From contig NZ_QGSZ01000147.1 in the NCBI RefSeq assembly GCF_003857055.1, forward strand, positions 1 to 46,107: a DNA stretch of 46,107 bases, in the 5' to 3' direction. Source of the stretch: Micromonospora inaquosa (lineage in GTDB: Bacteria; Actinomycetota; Actinomycetes; Mycobacteriales; Micromonosporaceae). Numbering within the stretch: the stretch's first letter is position 1; the number at the start of each line of letters is the position of its first letter. Under the pieces are notes generated by a model that worked only from the letters and a program-made list of their open reading frames with translations, ran no database searches and was not told where the DNA came from. Shown here piece by piece: positions 8,945-17,202 of the stretch. Position numbers and translations under genes: made by a program.

Positions 8945-9483
8945 CCAGCACCCCACCGCTGGCCCGCCCCGCGCTCGCACCGATCGTGGCCGTCGACGTC
9001 GACGGCGTGCTCAACCCCGACGACCCCACCCACGCCACGGCGCTGGGCTACCAGCCGCACCGCTACGACGGGCCCGGCCCCGACGGCCGGCACGTCACCG
9101 ACACCGTCTGGCTCCACCCCGACCACGGGCCGTGGCTGCGGGAACTGGCCAACCATGCCCAGCTGGTGTGGTGCACCAGCTGGAACCACCTCGCCGCCGA
9201 ATGGATCGCGCCTCGGCTGGGCCTACCGGCCACCTGGCAGCACGTCCCCGTCCACACCGGCGGTGTCCGCTTCGGCCACCAGAGCAAACTCGGCCCCCTC
9301 TACGCCTGGGCCGCGCGGCGGCCACTCGCCGTCCTCGACGACGAGTTCGGCGGCAAGGACGCCTTCACCGCCGACCAGCGCACCGCCGGCGGGACGCCCA
9401 CCCTGCTCCGCCCGGTCAACCCGTATCACGGGCTACGCCGCGCCGACATCGACGCGGTGCTGACCTGGCTGAGGCAGCTCTGA
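8941..9483 (+). CDS. HAD-like hydrolase
   Basis: A 180-residue protein from GTG 8941, with AGGAGG 7-12 nt upstream inside the previous gene. HAD motif 1 is VAVDVDGVLNPDD (nucleophile Asp plus DxDG). Motif 2 is the Ser/Thr in LVWCTSWNHLA, and motif 4 is the acidic pair in LAVLDDEF. The pattern matches the small HAD domain found in actinobacterial phage and RNA-repair proteins (HAD_SAK type), which are predicted phosphatases. The substrate is unknown. This frame is open much further upstream as a shadow of the VWA gene, but the true product begins here. Confidence 0.7.
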   Translation: MTSTPPLARPALAPIVAVDVDGVLNPDDPTHATALGYQPHRYDGPGPDGRHVTDTVWLHPDHGPWLRELANHAQLVWCTSWNHLAAEWIAPRLGLPATWQHVPVHTGGVRFGHQSKLGPLYAWAARRPLAVLDDEFGGKDAFTADQRTAGGTPTLLRPVNPYHGLRRADIDAVLTWLRQL

Positions 9484-9491
9484 CAACCGCA

Positions 9492-9512
9492 CCGGCGCCC
9501 GCCCGGCGCCGG
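9492..9512 (+). terminator. GC-rich hairpin after the HAD gene
   Basis: CCGGCGCC (9492-9499), five-base loop, GGCGCCGG (9505-9512). It begins 9 nt after the stop of the HAD gene and has no T-run. It could be a GC-type terminator; 23 nt further on lies a much stronger palindrome. Confidence 0.45.
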
Positions 9513-9534
9513 GCCATCCCGTTCACCCGGACTC

Positions 9535-9566
9535 GCGGGGCCCGCATCCATGGATGCGGGCCCCGC
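9535..9566 (+). promoter_or_regulatory. Perfect 32-nt palindrome before a start codon
   Basis: A perfect 16+16 palindrome centred at 9550/9551 (left half GCGGGGCCCGCATCCA). It lies 24 nt before the ATG at 9590, immediately upstream of the AAGGAG site. As RNA it would fold into a near-loopless hairpin. It resembles the hairpins ahead of 2436 and 5213 and may separate expression units within the cluster. Confidence 0.65.
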
Positions 9567-9589
9567 CCCGTGATGACAAGGAGTTGACG

Positions 9590-9958
9590 ATGGACAGCAC
9601 GTCCCAGCCCGCTGACGAACCGGCCACCGGTCGTCCAGGGCGGCTCAACGTCGGCGACCCGGACCTGCGCAAAACCCGCCTGCTCGCCCGCGAGTGCGCC
9701 ACCTGCATCTTCAAGCCCGGCAACCCGATGAACCTCGAGCCCGGCCGGCTCAAGCAGATGGTGACCGCGGCGCGCGGCGACGCCGGCTACATCATCTGCC
9801 ACTCGACCCTGCCGTACGCCGGGAGTGCGGTCCCGCCCGCGGTCTGCCGTGGATTCGCCGACCGCTACCGGACCTGGCAGCTCCAGGTCATGGAACGACT
9901 CTGGGGCTTCGTCGACGTCGAACCACCCGACCCTGACCCCATCCGTACGCCCGAGTGA
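9590..9958 (+). CDS. Hypothetical four-cysteine protein
   Basis: A 122-residue protein with Cys residues in ECATCIF, IICHSTLP and AVCRGFADRY, arranged so as to bind zinc or an iron-sulfur cluster. The start ATG has AAGGAG 8 nt upstream. It has an N-terminal Arg/Lys-rich stretch (DLRKTRLLARE) and looks like a conserved actinobacterial protein of phages and integrated elements, though I cannot name the family. It lies 17 nt upstream of the DUF4262 gene and is likely co-transcribed with it. Confidence 0.6.
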   Translation: MDSTSQPADEPATGRPGRLNVGDPDLRKTRLLARECATCIFKPGNPMNLEPGRLKQMVTAARGDAGYIICHSTLPYAGSAVPPAVCRGFADRYRTWQLQVMERLWGFVDVEPPDPDPIRTPE

Positions 9959-9974
9959 CCAGGAGACACCCACC

Positions 9975-10433
9975 ATGCCGAACGTCGACGACGTTCTCCG
10001 ACGCCAAGAACACATCATCGACACCATCGGCTGGGCCGTCACGCACGTCCTGCCCACCAACGACGACCCCGACACCACCACCCCGTTCGCCTACACCGTC
10101 GGACTCACCGCCCACCACCCCGAGCTAATCACCGCCGGGCTACCCCCAGAAGTCGCCCACAGCCTTCTCAACGACCTTGCCCGCCGGGTCTACGACACCG
10201 CCGAACGGTTCACCCACGACCAGCGCATCAGCGACCTCATCGCCGGCTACGACGCGATCATCATCGACGGCCCACCCACCCATGACCTGCTGCCCGGGAT
10301 GGCGATCGCCCGCTACGGCCGTCACCAGATCCGCCTCCAGCAGCTCGTCTGGCCCGACCAACAGGGCCGGTTCCCCTGGGACAGCGGGTACAGCCTCGAG
10401 CCGCAGGCACAGCCACTGATCGCCCAGATGTAG
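9975..10433 (+). CDS. DUF4262 family protein
   Basis: A 152-residue protein with the DUF4262 layout: ITDxVLPxxxxPxxxFAYTVGLTAHHPELITAGLPP at the front and IARYGRHQIRLQQLVWPD near the end. The family is common in actinobacteria and has no proven function. Start: ATG at 9975 with AGGAGA 9-14 nt upstream. The N-terminal frame is open earlier but overlaps the previous gene. It is the last clear gene of the co-oriented run that starts at 2436. Confidence 0.75.
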   Translation: MPNVDDVLRRQEHIIDTIGWAVTHVLPTNDDPDTTTPFAYTVGLTAHHPELITAGLPPEVAHSLLNDLARRVYDTAERFTHDQRISDLIAGYDAIIIDGPPTHDLLPGMAIARYGRHQIRLQQLVWPDQQGRFPWDSGYSLEPQAQPLIAQM

Positions 10434-10559
10434 CGACCACCCGGCGCCGCCCGGGGATCCGTACGCCCCCAGACAATCGCCGTGCTGGAATGCATCCTCG
10501 ACCGTGGTGAGCCCCACTACGCCTACACCCGCACCTAAGGTGACGACGAGGCAACGCTG
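10434..10559 (+). other. Intergenic stretch with a short coding-like remnant
   Basis: One plus frame ending at TAA 10536-10538 reads VLECILDRGEPHYAYTRT, which looks like the tail of a lost gene. No start codon with a ribosome binding site is visible. The rest contains no recognisable element. Confidence 0.3.
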
Positions 10560-10981
10560 ATGAACAACGGCAGCGGCGACGAGTGGGGGAGCGTGTTCAC
10601 CGCCGAGGGCGCGATCATCCGTGTATCCGATCGGGAGTCGGCGATAACGCCCTACCGCAATCCGAACCGGGAACTGTGGCCGGAGTGTTCGACGGCATCC
10701 CGGCGGCGTTCCGTCCGCAGATCGAGGAACCAGCGTTCGGCGACGAAGGGGGACAGTTCCTCGCCACCGCTGCACGATGGCGGCAGTCCGGTGACGACCG
10801 CTGGAACGCCGACATCTGCAACATCACGGGCAATGTGGTTCGTGACAGCGCGTTGGCTTTCGCGTTGAACCGGCCCTCAGCGCTGGTTGGATCCAGCCCG
10901 AACGGTAGGCCGAACATCCGAGCAGAAGACCTGATCGGTGCACCTGCTCGGATGACCGGCTGTTCAGAAATGGTTACTTGA
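10560..10981 (+). pseudogene. Frameshifted hypothetical protein gene
   Basis: The ATG at 10560 opens a frame that reads MNNGSGDEWGSVFTAEGAI and, up to about 10682, PYRNPNRELWP. The continuation then appears in the next frame as GVFDGIPAAFRPQIEEPAF and WRQSGDDRWNADICNI, stopping at 10979-10981. The two halves join smoothly with a one-base shift near 10680-10685. The joined pattern (PYRNxxxELWPGVxDGxPxxFRPxxxEPAF) resembles a common actinobacterial family of unknown function. The usual end of that family appears replaced from about residue 95. It is either a real decay event or a sequencing error. Confidence 0.5.
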
Positions 10982-11124
10982 TGGCACGACAGAGAAGAGC
11001 AGTTCAGGCAAGATCAGAATACATGGTGCGAGAGGACTACTTAGTGGAGATTCGTGCTCTTTCTGTTGTCCTGGCCGCCGGCCTGGCCCTGGCCCTGGGT
11101 GCAGCGACCGGAATCCTGCCGTGA
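10981..11124 (+). CDS. Small single-TM protein (47 aa)
   Basis: An ORF below usual length limits: ATG at 10981 overlaps the previous stop (TGATG). The product starts with a basic stretch (MARQRRAVQARSEY) and ends with one hydrophobic helix (ALSVVLAAGLALALGAATG), a typical type II small membrane protein. A second in-frame ATG lies at 11023. No clear ribosome binding site is seen, so translation would depend on coupling to the upstream frame. Function unknown. Confidence 0.35.
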   Translation: MARQRRAVQARSEYMVREDYLVEIRALSVVLAAGLALALGAATGILP

Positions 11125-11442
11125 CGCCGGCGGCCGCGCCGCAGACCCCAACCGTGGCGTCCAACGCTCCACAAGTGCCACCCCTAGCGTCATCCTGGTC
11201 TCCCCGACGTCAACCGACCCACCGGGCAACGTCGTCGACATGGCGTGCGAGGACGAAGACCACGCCGACCATGAGTCGACATCTCACCGGCCGCAAGACC
11301 GGCCAGACTTCTCAGCGGCGTGGCCGCTGAAGCTCGTCTCGTGCGACTTGAGCAACGACCTAGGTCCGATGACCGAGTTGCTGCGCGAACCTGCGCAACC
11401 GGCTCTTCCGGTGCGCTGAGCGGACGGTAAGGAGGGCAGGGC
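11125..11442 (+). other. Gene-free stretch before the CHAT gene
   Basis: 318 bp with open frames on both strands but no frame with a convincing protein. The end carries AAGGAGGGCAGGGC, the ribosome binding region of the gene at 11443. A promoter for the CHAT operon is expected here but I cannot place one. Confidence 0.35.
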
Positions 11443-14400
11443 GTGCATTCAGTGTCTGATGGCGGCGACGCATGGCATCGGGTTTACGAACGGTATCTCG
11501 TCGCGGTCGACCTGTGGAATGCTGGCGAACGAACTCCGGCGGTCCGAGAACGGCTCACCGACTTGGCACTCTCGGTAGTTGAGCTGGACGCGGCGCCGAG
11601 CCGTGAGACAGAGCTGGCACTGATCGACATCGCCCGGTCCCACGCAGGGCCCGAATTGCTGCCCCGAATCTCGGAGGTGCTGCGTCTCGCCCTACGCCGA
11701 CAGCCTGACCACCCTCAAGCATCCGCTCTACGCTTGCGCATCCTGGCCGCCTCAACGACATTGGGGGCCTCACTCAGCTCAGACACGCGGCAGGAGCTGT
11801 GCGCCGTCGCAGCGGAGACGGCTGGCGCAACGCCTTTTGATCCGAAAGACGCTATGGTGGCGTTGTCGGTCGCACTCTTCCATGCTCAAAAAGAAACTGA
11901 CGCGGAGGCGTTCGCCTCGGCGACGCAGATCGCGGAAGCGTTGTTGAAGCACACTCTCCCGCTAGCAACTGTGCGGTCGTGCATCGCCAGATACGGCGCA
12001 GTCGACCGAGTGCTGGGGGGAACTCATCCGAATCATGTCTCGTCGTCGGCGCGCCTGCTAGCGATTGCGCTCGGCGCCGCCGCCTCAGTCGAGGACGCTC
12101 AGCACCTATTGCATCTCAGTCTGGAGATACTCGACGCCCTACCGCGCCGAAGCCACGCAAGCGTCGACCTGCTGTCGTTCGCCGGCACTGTGCAGGAGCG
12201 CTTCGGCCCCATGACCGACGTTGGCCTCGCGGGTCGGCTGATAGTCGCTGAGCTCCTGACTGATCTCGCGACCGCGCAGCACGACCCGGCGTTGTGTGAA
12301 CATGCCCTCGCCCTACTGCCCGCCGACGATCAACCACTCGATGACAGCCTCATCCCGATTTACATCGACACTATTGCGCGTGCTCGCACGGTCAAGTACC
12401 AGCTCAACAGCGACATGTCCGAGCTGCACCGGACGATTACCTTCGTGCGGGAGGCTGCCGACGGAAAGCGTGTGCGCTATGAGAACTCGCTAATCCTTCG
12501 GCGGCTCGCCATCCTTCACTTCTTTCGGTACCGCGCGCTGGGATATCTGCAGGATCTCAACGACGCCATCTGGTGCGGCGAGATCGTCCGCGCGAAGGGG
12601 CCCGACGACGATTGCTACGTTGACGCACTCGTAAACCTCGTCGCTGCGTATCGGCAGCGCTATTTGATCACCGAGAGTCGCGAGGCGCTGGAGCGCGGCA
12701 CCGCGTGTGCCGAGGCCGTACTAGGCATTGCGGAAGCGTCGCCGCAGGCGCACCGGTCGGCTCAGTTCAACTTAGACGCCCTCCGCATGCACTTGAAGGC
12801 CGACTCTGACCCGGAGACGTCGATCCGTGAGCTGCTACAGCAGGCCGAGAAGGCCGGCTCGCGAGCCGAGGCTGCGCGCCGCGTGATGGCCGCCGCTCAG
12901 ATTGCCCTCGGCGCGGTCGACAGCGCGAGGGATGATGAGAAGGCAGCGTCCCTCGCCCGGCTGCACGTTGACATCGCCGAGGCCCTTGTCCTCGCCGCCG
13001 TCGGCTTGGGCCACAGCGCACCAGAGCTTCCGTCGCTCCTGGTCCAGTTGTCCCGGCTCGCAAGGGCGATGGATGGCCCCGAGGGCGTGACGCACAGCGC
13101 CCTGCAGGCCGCGTTAACGCAGTGCGCCTATCGACCCCTCGAAGCCATCTCGATGCTAACCGCATGGGCAGACGGCCGATTTAGCCTTGCGGAGGCCCAA
13201 CTCGTCACGGTTTTCCTGCCCCACCTCGTTCGCTCGTTGTTCTTCACGCAGCTCAACGTCAACGACGGACTGATAGCGTCACAGACCGGCGCTGAGATCG
13301 CTATCGACGTCGCCTTGGTCCTATCCCAGCACGGAGAGGTCACGCCGGCAGCTGGCCTACTCGAGTCGGCGGCTGGCTCGGTGATCAGGGAGCGGCTGAG
13401 GCTAATCGGCAACGAAGCTTCCGACGATGAGCTCACGCGTGCATTCGGTCTTCGCTTCCGCACCCTCACCTCCGGCACGGGCGACCGCCAACAGGACTTG
13501 GCCCAGTTCGACGAGTTCGTCGCGGAAATTGGTCCGGGCCGTGAGTTGTACCTACCGCGGGCTAGGACGTCGGTCGCCGAGTTGAGCCAACGCCTGGGCA
13601 GTGTCACCGGGGTAGTCTTGTCCTGCGGACGGCACGGCTCAGGAGCCGTGCTGCTCGGCGACGGTCGCAATAAACCTGCCTACGTTGACCTCCCCGACCT
13701 CAACCGGACCGCGGTCGAACATGCGCTCGCCGTCTATCGCCGAGCGAACGCCGAGCGCCGCACGCTGTTTTCGCAGTGGCTTCGGACGCTCGATGAAATT
13801 TCGGTGTGGCTCGGTCGGACGGTGTTCGAACCGCTCCTGCGCGAGGTACCGGCCGGTTCTGCGGTCGCGCTAGTGCCGTTGGGCGGGATCGGGGCGCTGC
13901 CCATCGCAGCGGCAACAGTCGGCGCGGGCTATTTGTGCGAGCTGTACGACCTGACGATCGCACCGAACCTCGAGATTGCCACGCGGACCTGTGTCGACAT
14001 CCCGCCCGCGCACGAGGTGCTCGTCGTGTCCGCCCGCAGCCGCCCCGTCGGCGGCAGGCTGGAGCAGTTCGAAACCGAGGGCCGTCTACTGAGCTCGACG
14101 TTCACTGGCAGTCGACGGCTGGTGTTGCATCCGGGGCAGCGGGACGCACTCGTCACCGAGCTCCGGCGCCATACCTGGGCGCACCTGGCCTGTCACGCGC
14201 ACAGCGATCCGTCGTACGTCGAGCGCAGCTATCTCGTGCTGGGCGAAGACGACGCTCTGCCACTGCGGCAGCTGGGGCTATCGACGTTCGAGAACACGCA
14301 CGTGGTGGTGCTTTCTGGATGTGAGACGGGCGTGTCAACTGACTGGGCGCCGAGTGAGTTCTGGGGTATGACCGGCGCGATGTTGTCAGGCGGCGTGCGG

Positions 14401-14673
14401 CGCGTCCTGGCCAGCTCGTGGGCAGTCGATGACACCACCACTCTGTTGGTGATGCTGGAGATGTATCGACAGTTGAGGGCCGGGGTTGGCCATCATGACG
14501 CACTACGCCGCGCTCAGGAGGCTGTACGTCACGGGACCGTTCGTCCAGAATGGCTGCAGCACCTCGATGACTGGGAAGCCGCTTGGATCACGTGCGGTGG
14601 TGCGAAACATCCCTACTACTGGGCGTCTCATGGCTGGTACGGCTCGGCCGTCACGGCGCTCGGCGAGGAGTAG
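11443..14673 (+). CDS. CHAT-domain protease with helical-repeat sensor region
   Basis: A 1076-residue protein starting at GTG 11443 with AAGGAGG upstream. Residues about 1-720 are alpha-helical repeats of the TPR type (many Ala/Leu-rich helices with the usual spacing). The C-terminal region from about 740 is a CHAT domain, a caspase-related Cys protease: the His is in HLACHAHSD (H918) and the Cys in VVLSGCETG (C960), followed by LASSWAVDD. CHAT proteases linked to repeat sensors take part in bacterial conflict and cell-death systems by cleaving a partner. The next gene, 3 nt downstream, encodes an EACC1-like membrane protein, supporting a two-gene system. Substrate and trigger unknown. Confidence 0.85.
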   Translation: MHSVSDGGDAWHRVYERYLVAVDLWNAGERTPAVRERLTDLALSVVELDAAPSRETELALIDIARSHAGPELLPRISEVLRLALRRQPDHPQASALRLRILAASTTLGASLSSDTRQELCAVAAETAGATPFDPKDAMVALSVALFHAQKETDAEAFASATQIAEALLKHTLPLATVRSCIARYGAVDRVLGGTHPNHVSSSARLLAIALGAAASVEDAQHLLHLSLEILDALPRRSHASVDLLSFAGTVQERFGPMTDVGLAGRLIVAELLTDLATAQHDPALCEHALALLPADDQPLDDSLIPIYIDTIARARTVKYQLNSDMSELHRTITFVREAADGKRVRYENSLILRRLAILHFFRYRALGYLQDLNDAIWCGEIVRAKGPDDDCYVDALVNLVAAYRQRYLITESREALERGTACAEAVLGIAEASPQAHRSAQFNLDALRMHLKADSDPETSIRELLQQAEKAGSRAEAARRVMAAAQIALGAVDSARDDEKAASLARLHVDIAEALVLAAVGLGHSAPELPSLLVQLSRLARAMDGPEGVTHSALQAALTQCAYRPLEAISMLTAWADGRFSLAEAQLVTVFLPHLVRSLFFTQLNVNDGLIASQTGAEIAIDVALVLSQHGEVTPAAGLLESAAGSVIRERLRLIGNEASDDELTRAFGLRFRTLTSGTGDRQQDLAQFDEFVAEIGPGRELYLPRARTSVAELSQRLGSVTGVVLSCGRHGSGAVLLGDGRNKPAYVDLPDLNRTAVEHALAVYRRANAERRTLFSQWLRTLDEISVWLGRTVFEPLLREVPAGSAVALVPLGGIGALPIAAATVGAGYLCELYDLTIAPNLEIATRTCVDIPPAHEVLVVSARSRPVGGRLEQFETEGRLLSSTFTGSRRLVLHPGQRDALVTELRRHTWAHLACHAHSDPSYVERSYLVLGEDDALPLRQLGLSTFENTHVVVLSGCETGVSTDWAPSEFWGMTGAMLSGGVRRVLASSWAVDDTTTLLVMLEMYRQLRAGVGHHDALRRAQEAVRHGTVRPEWLQHLDDWEAAWITCGGAKHPYYWASHGWYGSAVTALGEE

Positions 14674-14676
14674 AAC

Positions 14677-15078
14677 GTGGACGGCGAAGATGGCGGCGTC
14701 GAGGCGTGGCTGGTCTTGGAAGACGCAACCTCAGAGGAGTTGACAGGGACTTTCGCCGACTTCCGCTCTCGCGGCATCGAACTCGCGCGCCTGCCCGTAG
14801 AACGTACGGTTGCCCCAACCGAAGCCCTGATCGCGGCCGGCATCGTTCTGGCGTGGGCCGGCACACTGAGCACGGTGGGTGCTTCCGTTGCCTGGATCAT
14901 CAACCGATTCCGCCGCGGCGTGATCGTCGACGCCCGTGGCCGCCAAGTGCGGATCTCGCCTTCGCGCGCGCTTCCATTGGGCCAGGTAATTGTGCTCGGC
15001 CCGGACGGAAAGATGGAGATCCGGGAGGAGCAGGTCGCGAAGGCGTTGCATGACATCGCGCAGGCCAAACGGCTATAG
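14677..15078 (+). CDS. EACC1-like small membrane protein
   Basis: A 133-residue protein from GTG 14677; GAGGAG lies inside the end of the CHAT gene. It has an N-terminal acidic alpha/beta part (VEAWLVLEDATSEELTGTF), one strong TM helix at about 53-73 (GIVLAWAGTLSTVGASVAWII), then FRRGVIVDARGRQVRI and VIVLGPDGKMEI. The layout matches the effector-associated constant component EACC1, the small invariant protein found next to varied effectors in actinobacterial conflict systems. The match is by architecture and motif feel, not by search. The coupling to a CHAT protease supports it. The end overlaps the convergent gene by 6 nt. Confidence 0.6.
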   Translation: MDGEDGGVEAWLVLEDATSEELTGTFADFRSRGIELARLPVERTVAPTEALIAAGIVLAWAGTLSTVGASVAWIINRFRRGVIVDARGRQVRISPSRALPLGQVIVLGPDGKMEIREEQVAKALHDIAQAKRL

Positions 15079-15624
15079 GCCGTCGATGAGCGCGCGCCAC
15101 TCGGCCGCGTCGCTCGGCGGGACGACGTTGTTCGCGCTCATCCCTGTGCGTTCATTCACGCTGTCGAAGCACCGCTGCAACTCTGGTACGACCCGCTCGG
15201 TGCGGGTGGCGACGGCATGGAGCTCGCCGACCAGCCAACGGCAAAATGGGTTGGGCTCCGCCTCGCCGACCAACTCAACCCAGGCAATTGTCAGGTACGC
15301 CACCGTAGCGAATGGCACGCCGTGGATCAGTGCTGTACGCACAGCTTCCTGGCAATGCTGTTGGGCCTTGTCTGGCCGGCTGTCCAACATTGCTGACCGC
15401 GCGGCGTGGAATCTGATCTGGTGCTCGCTGAAGGACAGCTCCCACTCGCCCGCCGCACCGCCGTGCTCTGCGGCAAGGTGCGCACTCGCGCCATAGGCCA
15501 CCTCGGCAGCCCGGTACCGTCGCAGGTCGTCCATCCACATGCCAGCAGATGCCAGCAGCAGGTGCAAGGCGAGGATGCTGAACGGCGGCTGCGAGTTCGC
15601 GTCATCGACAAGCACTGGGGACAT
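15073..15624 (-). CDS. Hypothetical helical (TPR-like) protein
   Basis: A 183-residue all-helical protein (HLLLASAGMWMDDLRRYRAAE, then ARSAMLDSRPDKAQQHCQEAV). The periodic Ala/Trp pattern resembles TPR or similar helical repeats. It is convergent with the CHAT/EACC1-like pair, and its stop codon overlaps the EACC1-like stop by 6 nt. The ATG at 15624 is not backed by a good ribosome binding site. It might be the end of a regulator that lost its DNA-binding half, or an independent small protein. Confidence 0.5.
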   Translation of the reverse strand: MSPVLVDDANSQPPFSILALHLLLASAGMWMDDLRRYRAAEVAYGASAHLAAEHGGAAGEWELSFSEHQIRFHAARSAMLDSRPDKAQQHCQEAVRTALIHGVPFATVAYLTIAWVELVGEAEPNPFCRWLVGELHAVATRTERVVPELQRCFDSVNERTGMSANNVVPPSDAAEWRALIDGL

Positions 15625-16223
15625 GTATCCATTCTGGCTGGTTCAGTTCAGATGCGCACCCACAGAGGCTAGCCTCGTGCCAGACGCCTACCGACGGTGC
15701 GCGTTGGTGGCCGTGGCTGCGCACATGCATCAGCCTCTTGGCACCCGGAACGCCTCACGGGTGTTGAAGGATCAGGCTGGCACCCAACCGCAACCGACGG
15801 GGCGGCTGCTGCTCTCCAACGGCCGCAGCAACGTCACAGCCTTCAAACGTGAGCAGTACGCTTTTCGGGAAGGTCGGACGCACGCAATTCGGCAGAATTG
15901 GGTGTTCGGTGCCCAGACGGCTCGTGACGCAACGTCACGCCTGGTCGGCGGCATTTGCGTGCGTCCGGGATCGCGATGGTCATCGGATGCAGTCGATCGA
16001 TTACCGCGACCACGTGCAGATTGCCGTGGCCGAGTTCGGTATACGGCAAGCCTAGACTACGCGCCATGGAAGGAATGGCGTAGCTCCTGCTGTGCCCGTG
16101 CGCGTTCTTTGTGCTGCTGCTCTTCGCCGCGACCGTGATCCTCTGGTTTCAAAGCAAGCCGGGCAGCCGATAGTTGAGCCGGCCGTCGGGAGCCAGCGCT
16201 GTCGCGCGCGGACCTGGGCGCTA
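15625..16223. other. Decayed stretch without a confident gene
   Basis: Open frames occur on both strands but none has a good start and protein-like composition. On the minus strand a frame starting at ATG 16067 begins MARSLGLPYTELGHGNLHVV and may be the N-terminus of a broken gene. On the plus strand, 16066-16173 is a possible broken small membrane protein (listed separately). Confidence 0.35.
16066..16173 (+). pseudogene. Possible small TM peptide gene broken by one stop
   Basis: ATG 16066 reads MEGMA, then TAG at 16081-16083, then in the same frame LLLCPCAFFVLLLFAATVIL and WFQSKPGSR before TAG 16171. Apart from the internal TAG (possibly TGG to TAG) this is a well-formed 35-residue single-TM peptide. 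No ribosome binding site is evident. It is a weak call. Confidence 0.25.
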
Positions 16224-16288
16224 TCAGGCGAGAATCCAGAGCTCGGGACGAGGCGCGATCTTCCTACTCATCGTCCGAGTCCTCATCG

Positions 16289-16592
16289 TCACCGGGGCAC
16301 AATTTTTGCTGCATCCGGCTGTACCGGCGCCGGTTTCGGCAGCGCTTCCAGGCCGACCGAGTCGAGCGCGCCGTGCAGGCTTTCCCCCAGCTGCTGGCGC
16401 CACAGCCCGCTTGCCCTGGTTGTAAGCAAGCTCGGCTGCAGCGCCCCCAGCCGCACTTCTGCGGTAGTAGCGGCCCCAGATCTCGGCCCTGCGGTAGTCG
16501 CCTTTGTTGTTGTCGATGCGAACGACCCAGTAGACGTTGCCGACCTTGCCGACGGTCCAGTAGGCGCCGTCGGAGGTGTAGTCGCGAGCCAT
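16289..16592 (-). pseudogene. Frameshifted small hypothetical gene
   Basis: The ATG at 16592 opens a frame with a good protein pattern (MARDYTSDGAYWTVGKVGNV, YWVVRIDNNKGDYRRAEI, AAELAYNQGKR). After about 16420 this frame turns into Arg/Gly-rich filler, while a neighbouring frame reads LWRQQLGESLHGALDSVG and PAPVQPDAAKIVPR with a stop at 16289. A one-base shift near 16415-16425 would join them into a product of about 100 residues. Without a homologue the exact shift point is uncertain. Confidence 0.4.
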
Positions 16593-16718
16593 AGGCGCAC
16601 CTTAGGGGAGCCGATGTCTGTGCGGATCCAACGAATTACCGCTAGCCAGTGGGCCAATGCTCCGGTTAGGGAAGAGTGCACTCTCGTCGGCTGCCGGCGA
16701 GGGCAGCCCGAGACCTGA

Positions 16719-16734
16719 GAGGGTGGTTCGGTAG
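16719..16734. repeat. IS5-element terminal inverted repeat, left
   Basis: GAGGGTGGTTCGGTAG, perfect complement of 18126-18141. Flanked outside by TGA (16716-16718). Confidence 0.8.
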
Positions 16735-16782
16735 TTCATGTCCGATGTGGGTTTGGTGTAGGTAAGACGTGCTGTTCGCGGG

Positions 16783-17202
16783 CTACGTGGATGGCGTCGG
16801 CGAGGCGAGAGTGAATAGGCCGGCCTCGGGTTCGGTCAGGATCTGGCGGGCGACGAGGCGCTTGAGCTTGGCTCGGAGCCCTTCGGTGTCCTTGGCGGTG
16901 ACGCCGGTGTCGAGGGCACGGCAGATGTCCTTGGCGCGCATCGGTCCAGCGGCGGTGTGGAACACAGCAAGGATCTGCTGGTAGGCGGGGCTGGCGACGG
17001 TCGCGTCAGCGGGTGCCGCCGGGTCGGCGTGGCCGGTCAGATTGAGCAGCGTCTTGCGGGTGATGGCGAGTTCAGCCAGTTCGGTCTCGGCCGTGGTGAG
17101 CTGGTCGGTGAGGATGCCGATCTGCTCGCGAAGCCGTTCGACGGTGACGCCGGCGGCGGTTTCGCGTTCAGTGAGCAGGTCCAGGACCGGCAGCCGGGTC
17201 AC
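16783..17202 (-). CDS. IS5-element downstream (cargo/accessory) protein
   Basis: A 139-residue protein that begins at GTG 17202, overlapping the transposase stop (GTGA). Residues about 15-45 form a coiled coil (EREQIGILTDQLTTAETELAE-like heptads in VTVERLREQIGILTDQL). The rest looks like a winged helix (GPMRAKDICRALD, then GLRAKLKRLVARQILTEPE, GLFTL). Such an ORF recurs next to this kind of IS5 transposase in actinobacteria. A DNA-binding accessory role (target choice or expression control) is inferred only. The frame continues upstream inside the transposase as a shadow, so the larger 236-codon frame is not used. Confidence 0.65.
   Translation of the reverse strand: MTRLPVLDLLTERETAAGVTVERLREQIGILTDQLTTAETELAELAITRKTLLNLTGHADPAAPADATVASPAYQQILAVFHTAAGPMRAKDICRALDTGVTAKDTEGLRAKLKRLVARQILTEPEAGLFTLASPTPST

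Noticed and set aside
7120..9483. A 787-codon open frame on the plus strand
   Set aside because: Its first 600 codons are Arg/Pro-rich filler in the shadow of the VWA gene and the gene at 8333; only the last 180 codons (from GTG 8941) are a real HAD-like protein.
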